A program made the position numbers and the translations under genes. From Takakia lepidozioides (Eukaryota; Streptophyta; Takakiopsida; Takakiales; Takakiaceae), in assembly GCA_030704615.1 (NCBI GenBank), contig CM060731.1, positions 57,826,756 to 57,890,755 of the forward strand: a stretch of 64,000 nucleotides of DNA. The letters run 5' to 3'. The number at the start of each line of letters is the position of its first letter. The first letter of the stretch is position 1. The notes under the pieces were generated by a model. It ran no database searches. It was given only the letters and a program-made list of their open reading frames with translations, and was not told the origin of the DNA. Positions 11,816-24,950 of this stretch are shown piece after piece.

Positions 11816-13611
11816 GAGTTTAATGGTGCATTTGTGGAGTTGTAGGATGTCTGCAGTGGAGAATGGTAGTCAAGGCCAATGAGACACCTCAAGCAAAACT
11901 AGAACTACAACACAAGAGGTTGGGTGGTGGTGTGAGAATGCATGCTCACACCAATATGGGCATGCTTGAGCAGAAAAGAACACTCCACAAACCTCTAAAA
12001 ATATCCAGAGAATATATTATGGCCACACAAAAATGCAGTACTTACCAATCTTTAAGCTGAAGCATGAATCAACTCAAGTATCCAGTTGCCAATTCAGCAT
12101 GAATATCTTTCTGAGACCATAAGTTTCTCTAGTGTGTGGAAGGGCATAGTCGACCAGAATGGCAGAACGGCTTGATTGATTGCTTTTGAAGTGACCAAAC
12201 CGACCAAAAGGGAACCACAAAATGTCCCAGCTCACGTAAGTACTGAAAAAAAAATGTTCAGTACATGTATGCATGTACTACAGTAGTCTACCAAAAAGAT
12301 AAATGAATAATTTACCTTCAAAATGGTCAATGTTAGACCAAAAACGATGTATCCTTGATCTGCCGTCCGTTTTGCATGGACCTGATTTATAATACCCTGA
12401 AGTAACACTACCAATGCAGCTATAAAGAAATAGGGCCCACTACCCTACTGCAGCAGCATTCCGTGGCACCAGCACTGTTGTCCTCCTGGTGCAACCCACC
12501 CAGAGAAAACAAGTTCCCATGTTAGAAGACTTGCACATAACATACAGCAAACACTTCACAGTGACTTCCAGCGGCGTTTGTTTTTTATCTTAAATGCAAT
12601 TCTAAAAGCTGCTATTGAACTACGATTTTGGATCATGTATTGAGAGAAAACTCCATATATAAATGGCTTGTATCTGAAAACAAACCACACAGCCAGCACC
12701 CTTTCTCTCCCTCCTACCTCCTCTTCCTCACCTTTCATCTCCATTTCCATATCCCTACCACCTTTCTACTACCATTTGCCTGACTTTTAACCATGATGTC
12801 AGAAAATGCTTCAACAACATGACCCCAGAAAGTGAGACCCAAACTCACCTCCAATTTACCACCTGAGATCTGTGGCTCCATGGCCACACTAAGCAGTAAT
12901 AATCTTCCCTTAAACAACATGTGATACAACCTGCTTTATACACCCACTAACTTGCTCACATATCTTCAACACAAAAGGACTGGTGACCACAACATAACCC
13001 ACGGGTTGGAATGAATCCATCGATAAGCAACACCATCCCAAATCATGATCCAAAACCTGGTCTATATAAGAGATTTTGGGGACCTCAGGGGATTACGAAT
13101 GTGCAAAGCCCTTCAGACTATTTAGAAACCTAGATATCAAGTAAAATGAGCACTAGAATGCTGATGAAGGTGGTTTACCTGGTTGCTTGGTGGAGCAAAA
13201 CAAGCAGAAATGCACGATTCCACAATTTCAAAGTGTATGGCCGATAGTTGGGTCTTCGACAATCAGCCAGGGACCATCCCCAGCCCAACTTGCTACTTAC
13301 TGATACTAGCATCTTATCATTCAGTGCCTGAGCTCCCTCTTTCAAAGCCTTCAAAGCCTTCAAAGGCCTCCAAGTCCCCTCTTTACCGACAAATCAACTC
13401 GAAAATCCACTGCCCACGGGCATCATACTCCATCCACACTCCATAATTGCAAGGCAGAAACTCAAACTAACCTAACAACCGATAATTGTTGAAGAGTTGT
13501 CTTGACTTCCCACCTCACATTCTATATACAAGTTGAGGACTGCCACACCCAGTCTCAACACCTGGTCTTTGCAGAGGTCACAGTTTGGCAGCAATCCACA
13601 AGCACATATGG
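11816..13611. other. Intergenic / PP2C 3' flank, no gene seen
   Basis: Only short ORFs without recognisable motifs occur. A few direct repeats of CCTTCAAAG lie at about 13340-13367. The right end is probably the 3' untranslated region of the minus-strand PP2C gene. Confidence 0.45.
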
Positions 13612-16600
13612 TCACGTGGCTCTCTTAGAGGACCCTTCAGCCCTCCGATCTCCCCCTGAGAATCTTGGCAGATTCAGGAGGGAATTGACACGTGTGACAC
13701 CTTCCAAGGCTGACCACTCCTCATCATCATCGGCATCCAGCCAGTCAGCCAGTTTCCGCTGGCGTCGTGACGCACTCTTTTCAATCTCATTGGCAGGCTC
13801 ACCATGTGTTATCTCTCCCACCTCTGCAGCAGCATCTGATGGACCACTTTCTGTGGCTGAGACAGTCAGATGACTACTTTGTGTTAGCTCCCCATCATCT
13901 GGCACAATTCGGTCCTTTCGAGGGTCGACCATTTCCAAATGGTGGTCCGACGGCTGTTGAGCTACACCATTGTGATCTTCATGAATAGGTGCACCAAGCT
14001 TGGAACTTGATTTCTCTTCATTAAGGATTGGCCCAGAGATTGGACTACAAGTTGAAACTGTGCCATCCAGATAGAGACACACAACTGCACAGTCATCCAC
14101 TTTGGACGTTGGGTACTTGAGCCTCCACACACGAATGGCTGATTCTACCAGAGATCGGGCTGCAGTTGCACGCGTTGGTGCTGATGCAACGATATTCACA
14201 ACTTCCTCATTGCTCAGCACGTCCCATACCTGCACACAGTTTCATGATGTTACTCAAGAATCTGTTATTTCCTGAAGGACATGTACAACTACATGCGAAG
14301 TTTAAGACTTATCAGAAGTTGACTTGACTTTCATATTCCACATGTGGCTAAAAGATGCATCTGCAGAAAAAAGCTCCATGACCCCTAGGTCCAAAAAACC
14401 AACCTTCAGAGATGGCACATAGCTCTCCTATAAAGCTGGCAAAACCGTATGACTTGCTTATAGTACCACTGTGTATGCTGGCACATACAATGATAGGAAA
14501 ATTTGACTGGCACTTCCACTGGTACTAAAGGCAGTACAGCAGAAGAGAGAGAAGTCCATCATGAAAGTTACACATACCCCATCGGTTGCAAGGACAATGA
14601 ACTGGTCTCTGTCAGTCAAATGGCGATAAGAAAGTTCGGGGACGGCGATGACACCATAATCTTTCAAGCAGAAGTCACCAAATGCCCTAGCCATGGCTAA
14701 CCCTGGGGAATTGTCAAATGGCAGCCACACTCGGGAAACCTCTGGCTCATCATGCAGAGCAAACACTCGTCCCTTACATTGTCTGATCCGCTCTGCTTCC
14801 TCTGTTAGATTAACAGACCAACTTCAAAGAATGTGAATGACTAGGTGAGAAGGGCGTGCAAGGGACAACTACACAGAGACATGCATTATGGGTTCAAGAT
14901 TTCTGACAAAGGTTGCCTGTTTCAAATTGTCGAAGACTTTTGCAAACAGTAAACATTACGGCTGTTTGTACACTGGAAGAACCAGACGACTGCAGCTTTG
15001 GATGCAAGGGAAGCAATGACTTATGCAAGAACCATGAAAGCTGACGATGTTGCACACCCTTAAGACCGCCACCTTAAGCTCAACACAAATATGTCCCTGC
15101 AGGCCTTGGAGCTCCGAGGCAAAGGATACTCCAGCACTGCTTGTGGGAACCATAGCCACTAGATGGAATTGTACCATTTGATAGCTCAAAATTGAGCCAA
15201 CTTCAGCAGTGCCACAGCTTCATCTTTTCTGAAAAGGCTTTCTGAATGCATATAAGAACACGAATAGTGTTGTTGGAGGTTACTCACGTGGCAAGTTCGG
15301 CTTCAAGTCAACTGTCAACTGCACACCTATCAATGAGTCATTCTCATCTTTGGTTCCCATGATCGCTCGCGAGTCCCCAACATTCGCAATTACAAGATCT
15401 TGGCCCTATGAGTTGGAAGACAGCATGAGATTATGTCACATCTTAGAAGGAACCACTGCTTCCAACATGATTCAGTAGAATAATGACCTGAACATGAGGT
15501 TACATGGATATGGAATTTAAAACAGGCCCTTAAAACCTTCATTTGAAACCAATAATCACAAACCACGGAAGGACCTGTCCCACCTTCTTCTAGGATGTAA
15601 CCCTTATAGGTCTTGAATGAAGGTAAGAAACTTGCACACCTGCTTCAAAACTGTTACAGCTGTTGTCCCGCTGCAGAAGCAGTCAATGCCTGGATGAGAT
15701 CGCAGTTCCTTATCCATAACTCTGTAAGCCGTCAAGTGTGATTCCTTCCAACGCTCAAACATCACCGGGTATACTTCCAAGTCACTCTCCACTATTACAT
15801 CTTCACTTAGGTCAGTTTGTGGAGACTCTGACATTTCATTGTGCTTCTCTGGTTCCTTGGCTTCCATCTCCATGGTCTCCTGCGTGCTACTTACAGTATT
15901 GTCATGACCTGCCTCTGTGACTACCCCTGTTCCAGCTGGTTTGTTCTCTTCCGCAGCAGCCACTTCTTCCCGCCAATAGCTTACCAGTTTTGAAGGCAGT
16001 GAATCTCTTACCCTTCTGGCAACAAGGTGACCATATGGCCCATGGCCATCAAAAACTCCACAGAAGACTGTGTCCGCGGTGGATGCAAAACCCTGCTTGA
16101 GATTAAATACAAAGAGTCCAGCTTAGTTTTGAGCATGATATGAATGCCATCGCCCCAAAATTCTGCTCAACCAACACCAGCAATTGGCCCCTTTATTTCT
16201 CTGCATTGAGCTTGCAGGTGAGTGAGCCTTTTCTAGGAGTGGGACATGGTGCACTAGGTGTTCCTACGTTATCCATGCACCAATCCTGTGTTCAACAAGA
16301 ATGTACTTCCTTTGACCTTGTTCTATATTTGCCATTTTTCACTTTCACTTTCTCTCTCTCTCTCTCTCTCTCCCGCTCAAACTGGGCGCGGGGTCAATGG
16401 CCACAAGGCTACGGCAAACAACGTCTTATGAGTACAATCTCTCTCTCTCTCCCCCTCCTGCCAACAGCATCTTATGAGTACATTCCCTCCCTCCTGCCAA
16501 ACCAGTTGACGTTGCTAGCTGCATTTACTTTTGGCCAGGAGGTCTTAGTGCTCTGTGAAAAGATAACCAACTTGTTTCAATGCGTCATGGAACTCCAGCT

Positions 16601-16974
16601 TTAAGATACTTGTCTTCCCAAGAGAGTTCAGAACAAACAAAGACAACTTATTATCTTTACCAAGAAATGCAAGCCATTGGTCCCACATACAGGTACACAA
16701 AGTACATAATCAAATGCAGCCTTACCTCCCAGACAACCATGGCATCTTGATTTATTCCCTTTCGCCCCTGCTGAGTAAATATACATGACATGTTGCTCGC
16801 ACCATTGGAAAACATCCGGCCTGGAGCTAGAGCTAGTAATGCATCGTTTTTTGACTCAGCAGACAAAGTCTCCATAGCCTCTTTCTTTAGCTCTTTCTTC
16901 CTCTGCCGTCTTCCTTTAACTTTTTTGCGTATATTTCCAGCTGCTGCCGCTTGAGTTGACACACAGGCACCCAT
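13612..16974 (-). CDS. PP2C-family serine/threonine phosphatase, plant type
   Basis: A metal-dependent protein phosphatase of 553 residues. Exons on the minus strand: 16726-16974, 15640-16092, 15288-15405, 14578-14801, 13612-14229; all introns are GT-AG and phases sum to an intact frame ending TGA. The start MGACVSTQ fits N-myristoylation (Gly2, Ser6) with a possible palmitoylated Cys4, so membrane attachment is likely. The FSNGASNMSCIFTQQGRKG block precedes the catalytic motifs: DGHG (Asp98), SGTTAV (224-229), GDSRA (244-248), ARAFGDF, ATDGVWD (Asp347) and DDCAVV (Asp393-394). An acidic, Ser/Thr/Glu-rich insertion lies between DGHG and SGTT, and a hydrophilic tail of about 150 residues follows the core. 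The arrangement resembles plant clade E PP2Cs. Intron 1 holds a CT microsatellite and an interspersed repeat. Confidence 0.95.
16342..16481 (+). repeat. CT microsatellite with interspersed repeat R1 (copy A)
   Basis: A (CT)n run at about 16345-16372 precedes a 50-bp block at 16386-16435 whose core is GGCTACGGCAAACAACGTCT followed by TATGAGTAC. A partial second copy lies at 16461-16481 (CAACAGCATCTTATGAGTAC). It is inside PP2C intron 1. The same core recurs at 17113-17144, 26267-26314 and 46838-46873, always on the plus strand. Confidence 0.7.
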
Positions 16975-19898
16975 TTTGAAAAGTCTTTGCAATAACACCA
17001 CCCTCTTCACCTTTCAAGCTTCCGAGGGGTGCACACTGAGTCAGATCCTTGCCCTTCTATTTTTCCAGCCAGAGGAAATGCCTGCTCTTACTCTTTACTC
17101 TTAACTGCCACACCCGCTGTGGCAAACAACGTCTTATGAGTATGTTCTTACCCTTAACTCCGGTAGAGTTCTTGACAACAACCTCAATACACTCGTTGAG
17201 TGAGATTCCTACTTGCAGTTCCTTGACTCCTTCCAGACAGTACCAAGATCTTCCAGTAATGAGCCACTTAAGTTTTCAGGAGGATATGTGCAGGCCATAT
17301 TCGTAGGCAATGTTGCTCTGCTTTGCTGATGAAAAGAAGACTAACGTGCCTACGCTGCCAGGTATACGTATGCTTGCGTGTGCAACTTCAGCCAAGCCAG
17401 TGAGATTTGGCTCTGTCCCACTTCGAACCCTACACCTCTGTCCCTTCTCAAACCAGGTTTTTCTATGACTGTCAGCCTTTCACTGCCCCTCCTGCAATGC
17501 TCAGGTCCGAAGGTCTGGTCATATCTCTCTGAGCAAACCCCTGTGCATGCAGGCCCTTGTATCACACCATCAGCTTCTTTAGATACTTCGCCAGGCGTTG
17601 CAGACTTGCCGAATGCTAACGCTTAGACCTCACCAATGCGCTCCTCAGCCCTAAATGTCGCATGCACAGTTTGTGGGACTCATATTCCGGCAACATTTTC
17701 TAAGTGCCTTCAATGCGTTGCTCCTCTGTTTTCCTTGACTGCGAATTGTGTACTCGAGAGCTGCAAACCACTATCATGAAGATGTTCAGAAAGTGTGCTT
17801 TATCATCCAGCTGCACACATTCTGAAACATCATATGTTTGAGATTGAAAGGGAAAAAAATACGTTTTGCCATTTACACTTAAAAGTAACGGTCTTGACAG
17901 TGCACTTCGGGAGATTGCAGATAGAGGAATGGTAAGGCGCAGCAAGAACTAAACCAGATCAACTCATCATACTTGCCATGTTGAGAAACACACTATAAAC
18001 AGTCTTAATATCCCGCTGAGCACTCCCCCCAGAGTGCCTCACAGCACTGCTCCTCCTACCAAGTTCGCCACAAGAAAACATCAAAGGCTTTTAGGTAAAA
18101 AACTACCCCAACACTCAGATACTCATCAGATGAACAAGACAAGCCAACTCAAGCCAGCGCTCCGACACCGACGATGAGTCCGACAAGAGCATGGGTCGAC
18201 ATTGAAGGAAGCTCGCACAGACAGGAAGAATGCCATAACCTCGCACACAAATCTTTGCTACATATTCATGACTCCAAACCTTTTACATACCTTATGATAT
18301 TGAATGCCTCGCTCTCGGTCATTTATGAGCTGATCACGAGTCTTGTGAGGGATCAGGGTAGTTTCCTACAAACAAAGTCGTCTCCAACAGCATCACATCC
18401 GTGCTGCCATCGCCATCGCTGCACTCACTCGCAGCACACCGCCCCCATACACACCACAAACCAAGATGGGGACGCGGGACAGCTGAGCTTCCCGTCCGTC
18501 CCTGCCTGGGATAGTCGGATTGTCCCGTTTCTGTCCTGCCACCAAATTTAGCTCCTCACGGGACATATTTGTCCCGTCCAGTCATCGGCGGGAAAAAGTA
18601 ACCTCAGACCTAATCTAAGAACCATTTTAAATTAACAATATTAGAAACTTCCGAGAATCCCGCCAAGCTGTTTCCTTTCTACGAAATAAAACTAAAACAA
18701 AACTAGTTTTATTTAGAAACAAATACAAATAAATATTCAAATCTTGATACGCGTGCGTACTTTTACAAGTACCTACAATTTTATCCCTCACAAGCGCGAT
18801 CATTGTGGCAATGAAGAATGAACATATATATTTTTACTAAAATTAGGCGCTGCCTCTGGAAAAAACAAAACGATATCAAGATGAAAGTCGTGAGCATCAA
18901 CGCCAAGAGTCATCTATCCATCCAAGGAGCAGTGCCACGTGGGGGAGGGAGTAGAGAAGGGCGGCGGCATGAGTGGGAGGGGGGCAGTACTTGGTGTGAC
19001 GAGTCATATCGTCTTGCAAACTCGTCTGGATTGTCTGCAACTGTTGCTCTGTCGGTCTGAGTGATGAGAGACTCGACAGTCGAGAGAGGGGGAAACTTGA
19101 AACTTGAAAGCTATGGCGCAGGCAAAGTCAAAGCACACACGCTATGTATAGCAAGGCTATTGGGGGAATGATCGGAATCGTCAGTTGACGTTGGTAGCAT
19201 GTGGAAAGAGAGAAACAAACACACAAACAAGCCCGACAAACCCTGCTGAGTGAGTGATCACTCGTCCGAACGTGAGCGGAAGACGATAAACAAATAGATG
19301 CCTAAAGGCGTAGCACTGATTGATGAGGGGTCTACCACGGCACCGTGATGCACATTCCGTCGTGGATTTCAACAATGGATGTGAATACCCCGCCACATGT
19401 CCAAATGCTTGGGTCAATTTTACGGGACCATTGACCGGTGATTCGTATGAACCTTCGCGGGCACAACTTGAAGCAAAGCGTCACCCCTAATGTCTGACCA
19501 CATTCTGGTGGCTAGCGGCAAGAGGGCCCCACGCAGACGATATCAAATAGCAAGAGAAGCACATACAAAGGCCTCCATGGCAGCATTAAACGTGGGTGTT
19601 CCCTCCATGTTAGACACCAACGGCCCGGAGTAGAGGCATTCATACGTGGTTGAATGAAACATCATTATTGGGTAAGGGAGACATGAAAATCCAAAAAAGT
19701 AGAGCACGTTCGGACATCATTGTGAAGCGGTTCACTGGTTTATTGAGGAGCAGAATTGGAGGTGCCAAGAGCGTCGTCTGCCCGGTGCCGATGCTGAATC
19801 ACAGTGGGCATGCAAAGGAACACTGGGGAGCGCAAAAGAAGCTCTTAACGTACTGTGGAAGAGGCGGCAGCCTGTCCTGGGCTGTGGTGCTGGCATTT
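16975..19898. other. PP2C 5' flank and left flank of the large transposon
   Basis: No coding region is supported. It contains R1 copy B. GGGACA/TGTCCC motifs occur near 18475-18575. The last 300 bp adjoin the C-rich transposon end and carry only shadow ORFs. Confidence 0.5.
17113..17144 (+). repeat. Interspersed repeat R1 (copy B)
   Basis: It contains GGCAAACAACGTCTTATGAG matching copy A, upstream of the PP2C start and followed by pyrimidine-rich DNA as in copy A. The left half of the repeat is lost. Confidence 0.65.
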
Positions 19899-20200
19899 GG
19901 CGCACATTAGAAAAGGCCCGGGAGTTTAATGCGACTCCTTCGGTCCTGCCTGCGTGGCACCCCCCGCCACCCCAGCCGCACCCCCTTCGCCGGCTCCTGC
20001 GCGGCTCGCGGTCGCTGCGCCCCGGCGCCCCCTCCAGCCCACCCCTCAAAACCCCCCCCCCCGGCACCCCCCATCCCCCTGCCCGCCCGCCCTCCCCGCC
20101 CCCGCCCCGCCCCACGCCCGCCGGCCGTCACCACACCACATGAACTCTGTGGCACATGACACCTGTCACCACAACCCAACATCGCGCATGGGACATATCG
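19899..20200 (+). repeat. Left terminal inverted repeat, C-rich
   Basis: About 302 bp, starting GGCGCACATTAGAAAAG and ending near the CATCGCGCATGGGACATATC segment. The middle 180 bp is almost pure G+C with strong C bias on this strand, then a block with CACCACACCACATGAACTCT. It matches the reverse complement of 34509-34808 over its whole length, with a few indels in the homopolymer part. Confidence 0.92.
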
Positions 20201-21063
20201 TGAGTCGAAAGCATGGATCCATACATGGCAGATGACACATACATGATGGGTCACGAAAGTAACATGATGACCATCACGAAAGTCACATTATGACCATAGG
20301 CGTGAAGCCCTCACATATGCATGCATAAACAAGGTTGTACATGTTCAAATTTCAAATTTCAAATTTCAAATTTAGTATTATTTTATGGATTGGGTCTACT
20401 TCTAGTATTTAGGATGGATGTATGTAGGTACGGATGGATGAGACCAGGAAGTATGTGTAATGAGAGGCAACCTCCAATCGTCACCTTCCTTTCATGGTCC
20501 TCTCAAATTGTTCTGACCACGAAAGCACAACGTGCAGCCAGTACTAGCCGTGCCTCAGGTCCCTGAATTGCGCCACGATATGTCTGTTGCCGAGAATGAA
20601 GAAAATATTGCATCCCATCTTGTTTTGCTGCTTCGAAACCAAGTTCAAATGCCCAGTGTAGGTGTTTTAACCATCATGTACTGCAGTGGCGTTTCCAATG
20701 GCATGGCAAGCCTCCTGGCCAAAACTCTGCCGAAGTCGCCTACATTCCCTGGAATCGAGTTGCTGATTTCATTACAGGGGAGTCTTCCCGTTCAGATGGC
20801 CCATGCACTTTCAGCAGGCATCAGCAAAGATGTCATCCGGAGGGGTCTCTCTTAGCTCCTCGCAGCAACAGTGCCAGGACTACAACAATGTCATTGGGCT
20901 GCAGGTCATGTGTTGCAAGGGCTACTGAATGATTTCCATGAATGTCCGAGTGCCTAAATCCCCTTGGTGTCATAGTAACGGATTGTTTTTTTGTTATTGT
21001 AGGTATCATCGCTCATATGGTTCACAGGACAGATGTAGTTCCTTCTTGGAGGTTACCCCTGCA

Positions 21064-23392
21064 ATGGCACACAAGAAACGCCGAGTGAAGCCTGCAAAGA
21101 AGAAGGGGAGGAAGCCAAGAGCCACGGCCGCTTCCACTGAAGCAAAGCCAAAACAAATGAGGACCACACAAACAAAATCGGGGGAAGGCATCAAGAGGGG
21201 ATGCATGTGCAGGTTGTAGTGAAGCAATGTTATGTGGACCCTGATATTGCCGAGCTGGTCTATTATGAAAAGAGACATGTGAATGGGGCTGGACAGGTCT
21301 GCCATGGACCTGCGCATCAAGTAGGTTGCGTTTCATTAGCTCCCCACCTGAGCGATGAGATGAAATCATAGGTGTTACACAACCTCCGTCTCGGACTAAG
21401 CATCAACAAGATAATGGCCAAGCACACATAGAGGGTGAGGGAAATCATGGATGGGGGGTTCGAGGTTACTCGTGACACCTTCCTTCTTTCAAATGACATC
21501 CGAAATATTGCCAACAAGTGCGATGAAGACACATTCAAAAAGCACTCCAATGATGCACAAAGTGTCCGAATGTGGGTGCATGAAAACCCAGGAAGCGTTT
21601 TCTACTACCAGGAAGAGTCTAATCACCCTGCTTGGACGTTGAATGACAGAAAACTTGACCTTCCATTTGTGCTTGGCATACAAACTGATTGGCAGAGAAA
21701 ACAGATGCTCAAACACGGCCATCGTCGCATAGTTGCTTGTGATGCAACCTTTGGAACGAATGAAAAGAAGGTTCGTCAGATTGTTAACCCGAATTTCTTG
21801 AAAGCATGGCAAATTACGTTCTTCGTGTGAAGTACTATGTTTTGCAACCATTTCTTTTCAAGTCACTTCAATTACACATGATTGTTGTTGCAGTACCCGT
21901 TATATACCATGATGGTATTCGACGACTGGCTGAATGGTATTCCAGTGGCTTACATTATCACTGCAAGGTGCAAAACCATCGATCTGACGCCTTGGATGGA
22001 GGCACTAAACAAACAAATGACAAGTCGGCAAGTAGACTGTCGTCCCAATGCATTTATTGTGGATTACACTGAGCTGAAATTGCTGCCATTAGGTACGTCC
22101 ATGAACTCAGGCAATATGCCTACCATGATGTCTTGGTTACACATGAATTTCAGTTTACCTACCTGATAAGAGAACAGATCTGTTTGGGGGGATTGTGCTG
22201 TTATCTTGTGCTTGTGGCATGTTCGCCGAGCCTGGCAGAAGAATGCAGTTGCAAAGGTGAAAGACCCAGTATTGCGAGCGGCTATCTTACAAGACCTGGC
22301 ACAGATCATGTATGATAGAAAGGACACCTCTGGGGATGCAGGTGAAGCATGGGCCGTATTCAAAATTCTGGACTTGCGGGAGAAGTACCCTTCTGAGACA
22401 GAAATATGCACCTACATGGAGACAGAGTGGGGCTTCCAAAAGCCAAAATGTGGTAGAAAGGATCCCGCAATATACCTCATGCCTCTCAAGACACTAATGC
22501 TGCCATAGAAGCATACCACGGGAACCTGAAAGCGCAATTGAAGAGCACCAAAAGCGTCCTCGGTAGTAGGCGGGTGGATTGGCTCATCCCTGAACTGACA
22601 AGTGATACGCTAACCCATTACTGGTACATGTCACATGCAAAGGCATATGGGTTCATCCAAAACAAGCGGCAGGAGGGATTTGTTTGCATTTCAATCTTGC
22701 TTGCCAAGGACATTCCGGATGTCAATGTACATCTGCCTCATACACCGGGAGGCATTGCAGCAGTTGAATGCCACTGCCATTTGGGTATGATATATACTAT
22801 CCACAATCCAGATTCTAAATGGGCATGTTGTGATTGTCATTGGGCCCTAAAAGGAAGTATGTGCGCACACCAGGTGAAGGTTCTGAAGATGCTGCACCCC
22901 CAACTGGAGGATGGGCTGATTGCAAAGTTATGCGGTTCCATCATGGGCACATATAAAGGTGGCCTGAACAACTTGATGACTGGTCATGACTCCCCTTCTT
23001 CCATCCCATCCTCTTCACAAACTCCCCCAGGTCTGACCTCCCCTTCAATGGCTCAGAGAACATCCGCTGGTCGAAGTCCACTGCCCAGCCTACCTGCCCT
23101 TATCTCCACAGAGTGGCAAACTATTCTTGAACTGACGGATGACAACAAATTTCTCCAGCAACATCTTCTTGCCTTGGTGAGAGCTACAAAAGGAAAGATT
23201 TTGGACCTCACTGCCATGATGGAGGAGGGTCTTCAGTACCCTGCTGGGGAGCCAGTTATGACTGATGTTGATGATGGGAATGGAAAGTCACTTGCGCGCT
23301 ACAAAGACTTTTTGGAGAGGCATGGCTACTCGGGAAATTACCCACCCGTGCCCCAAGATTCCAGGAACAGGAAGAGGTTGTACACCGGCTGA
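21064..23392 (+). pseudogene. MULE transposase with SWIM zinc finger, disabled
   Basis: The basic N-terminus (MAHKKRRVKPAKKKGRK) is followed by a FAR1/MULE-type DNA-binding region (VDPDIAELVYYEKRHVNG, CHGPAHQ). The DDE core has ACDATFG (first Asp), an intron 21771-21893, then FIVDYTEL where a second Asp is expected, LCLWHVRRAWQKN, and TNAAIEAYHGNLK (catalytic Glu). A SWIM finger follows at about 22770-22890 (CHCHLGM, then CDCHWALKGSMCAHQVKV). Breaks are a frameshift near 21214, in-frame TAG at 21369-21371 and 21429-21431, a frameshift near 22075, and another shift plus TAG near 22440-22455. The 284-codon 3' segment (22538-23392) is uninterrupted. It cannot make a full transposase as it stands, so any mobility would need another copy. 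Confidence 0.85.
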
Positions 23393-24950
23393 AGGACTTC
23401 AGGTAAGCCAGCATAGGGAGGTCTCATGGATCATGTCTTTCTCCTGGTTCTGAACTTCAGGTCTGTCATTTCCATGGGGTGTATGCTGAGTTAATGGGAA
23501 ATGAGGCTGGTCTATGCAGGGATAATCTGAAGCAGCCCTTCCGACTGAACATGTCTTTTCAAATTTGTGTGTGCATGGAAATGGGATGATGAACTATGAG
23601 GGGGTGGTGAAGTGCTTTGGATCTTAAATATTGTGGCTAATACATGTGATCTGTAGGAGACGGTGAGGAAGACCAATGCATCTTTTCAGCCTGCCAACGA
23701 GGACTTGTATGTTGCTTTTCATTGAGGTTTAGGGTTCAGGACACACTCTGAACCGCCTCAGCGGGTTTGAAACTAAGCTCTGCGTATTGTTGCCTTGAAG
23801 AGATGACTTTCTAGTATTGAAGACCATCATAACAATAGCATCAGATACAGGGCTTATTCTCTTTCGGTTTGTAGCCTCATCAAACTCTTACATGTGAGTT
23901 GGGATGTAGTTCAACTTGCTGGGAGTTTGGATCTTTGGTTTGGGTCACTGTAGTTCAGTAGGTATTTTGAATCAGGAGACCTTCTTCAAATGCATGGGCT
24001 CGAACTCAGTTTCTCCATCATGAGGCAAGCATTTTCAAATGAAGATGGAATTCCAAATTTACACATTTACATGCATCTTTGTAGTTGAATACCTACTTTG
24101 AGTCGCTGGCCATGTACAACTGTTTCATTTGAAGTTGGTATTGTTTCCTTAGCAAAGGACTAGCATTTAGGGTTCAAAGACATTTTCCAATGCTCTCTGG
24201 CGTCCAATACATAAGGTATTGAAGAACGATCACCCATACTTGTCTTCCACATGAAAGGGAGCATGCACAACTGGCACGAATACAATGCCCATGGAATGTT
24301 GTTATTTATATGATTGCAGAGCATAGGTGCAAGGACAGAACTGTCAGTCATGTTACAGAGAACAACGTGGACACAAGTTCGTTCGGACCCCAAAATGTCT
24401 AAAATGTCAAGACTAAGCTTTCTGTCCATCATAAAATGCAGCTATGTTGCCCCCACTCCAGTGGGTTCAGATAGCAATAAATATAATGCCTTTCCAACCA
24501 TGTTTGTGAACAAAACATCCCACCGAGAATGAGAATACTGACTGTGGCAATGCCAATTCAAAATGACGCATCCCTCAAAAGCACCCGCCACTTTTTCCCA
24601 CCGCCCTATTGTCATGTGGGTGGAGGCTGCCAATCAGAGACATTGCCTCCACTTCATGCATGTGTTGTCCATACATGTGGACCAATGCGCACCTCAGCGG
24701 ATGGTGGAATCAGTATCCCTTTGCTCCTCAAGATGCATGTGCCCATCCGAAATCGTGCAGCACATGACTTACCCCCTCCAAAAGTCATGTTCTCCATCCT
24801 CACCGAACACATACTCTCCCACACGACACTGCCATTCAGTACTCCCAAACTCGTTGAGTTTCCTCAGATCCCCGATTGCCTCGTCGCACTCTCCCTCACC
24901 CATTTGCCTGGCCTTGCTGCCTCTTTCACTTCCGCCTCTCGCACATAGCA
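23393..24950. other. Transposon interior without a recognised gene
   Basis: Short ORFs of 60-148 codons overlap on both strands; none has a motif. This is probably spacer between the transposase and the accessory ORFs. Confidence 0.45.

Noticed and set aside
19732-20254. Gly/Pro/Arg-rich ORFs of 76-127 codons in the C-rich terminal repeat, with mirror ORFs at 34465-34938
   Set aside because: They arise from the strand-skewed GC-rich repeat, exist in several frames at once and are low in complexity. They are by-products of composition rather than genes.
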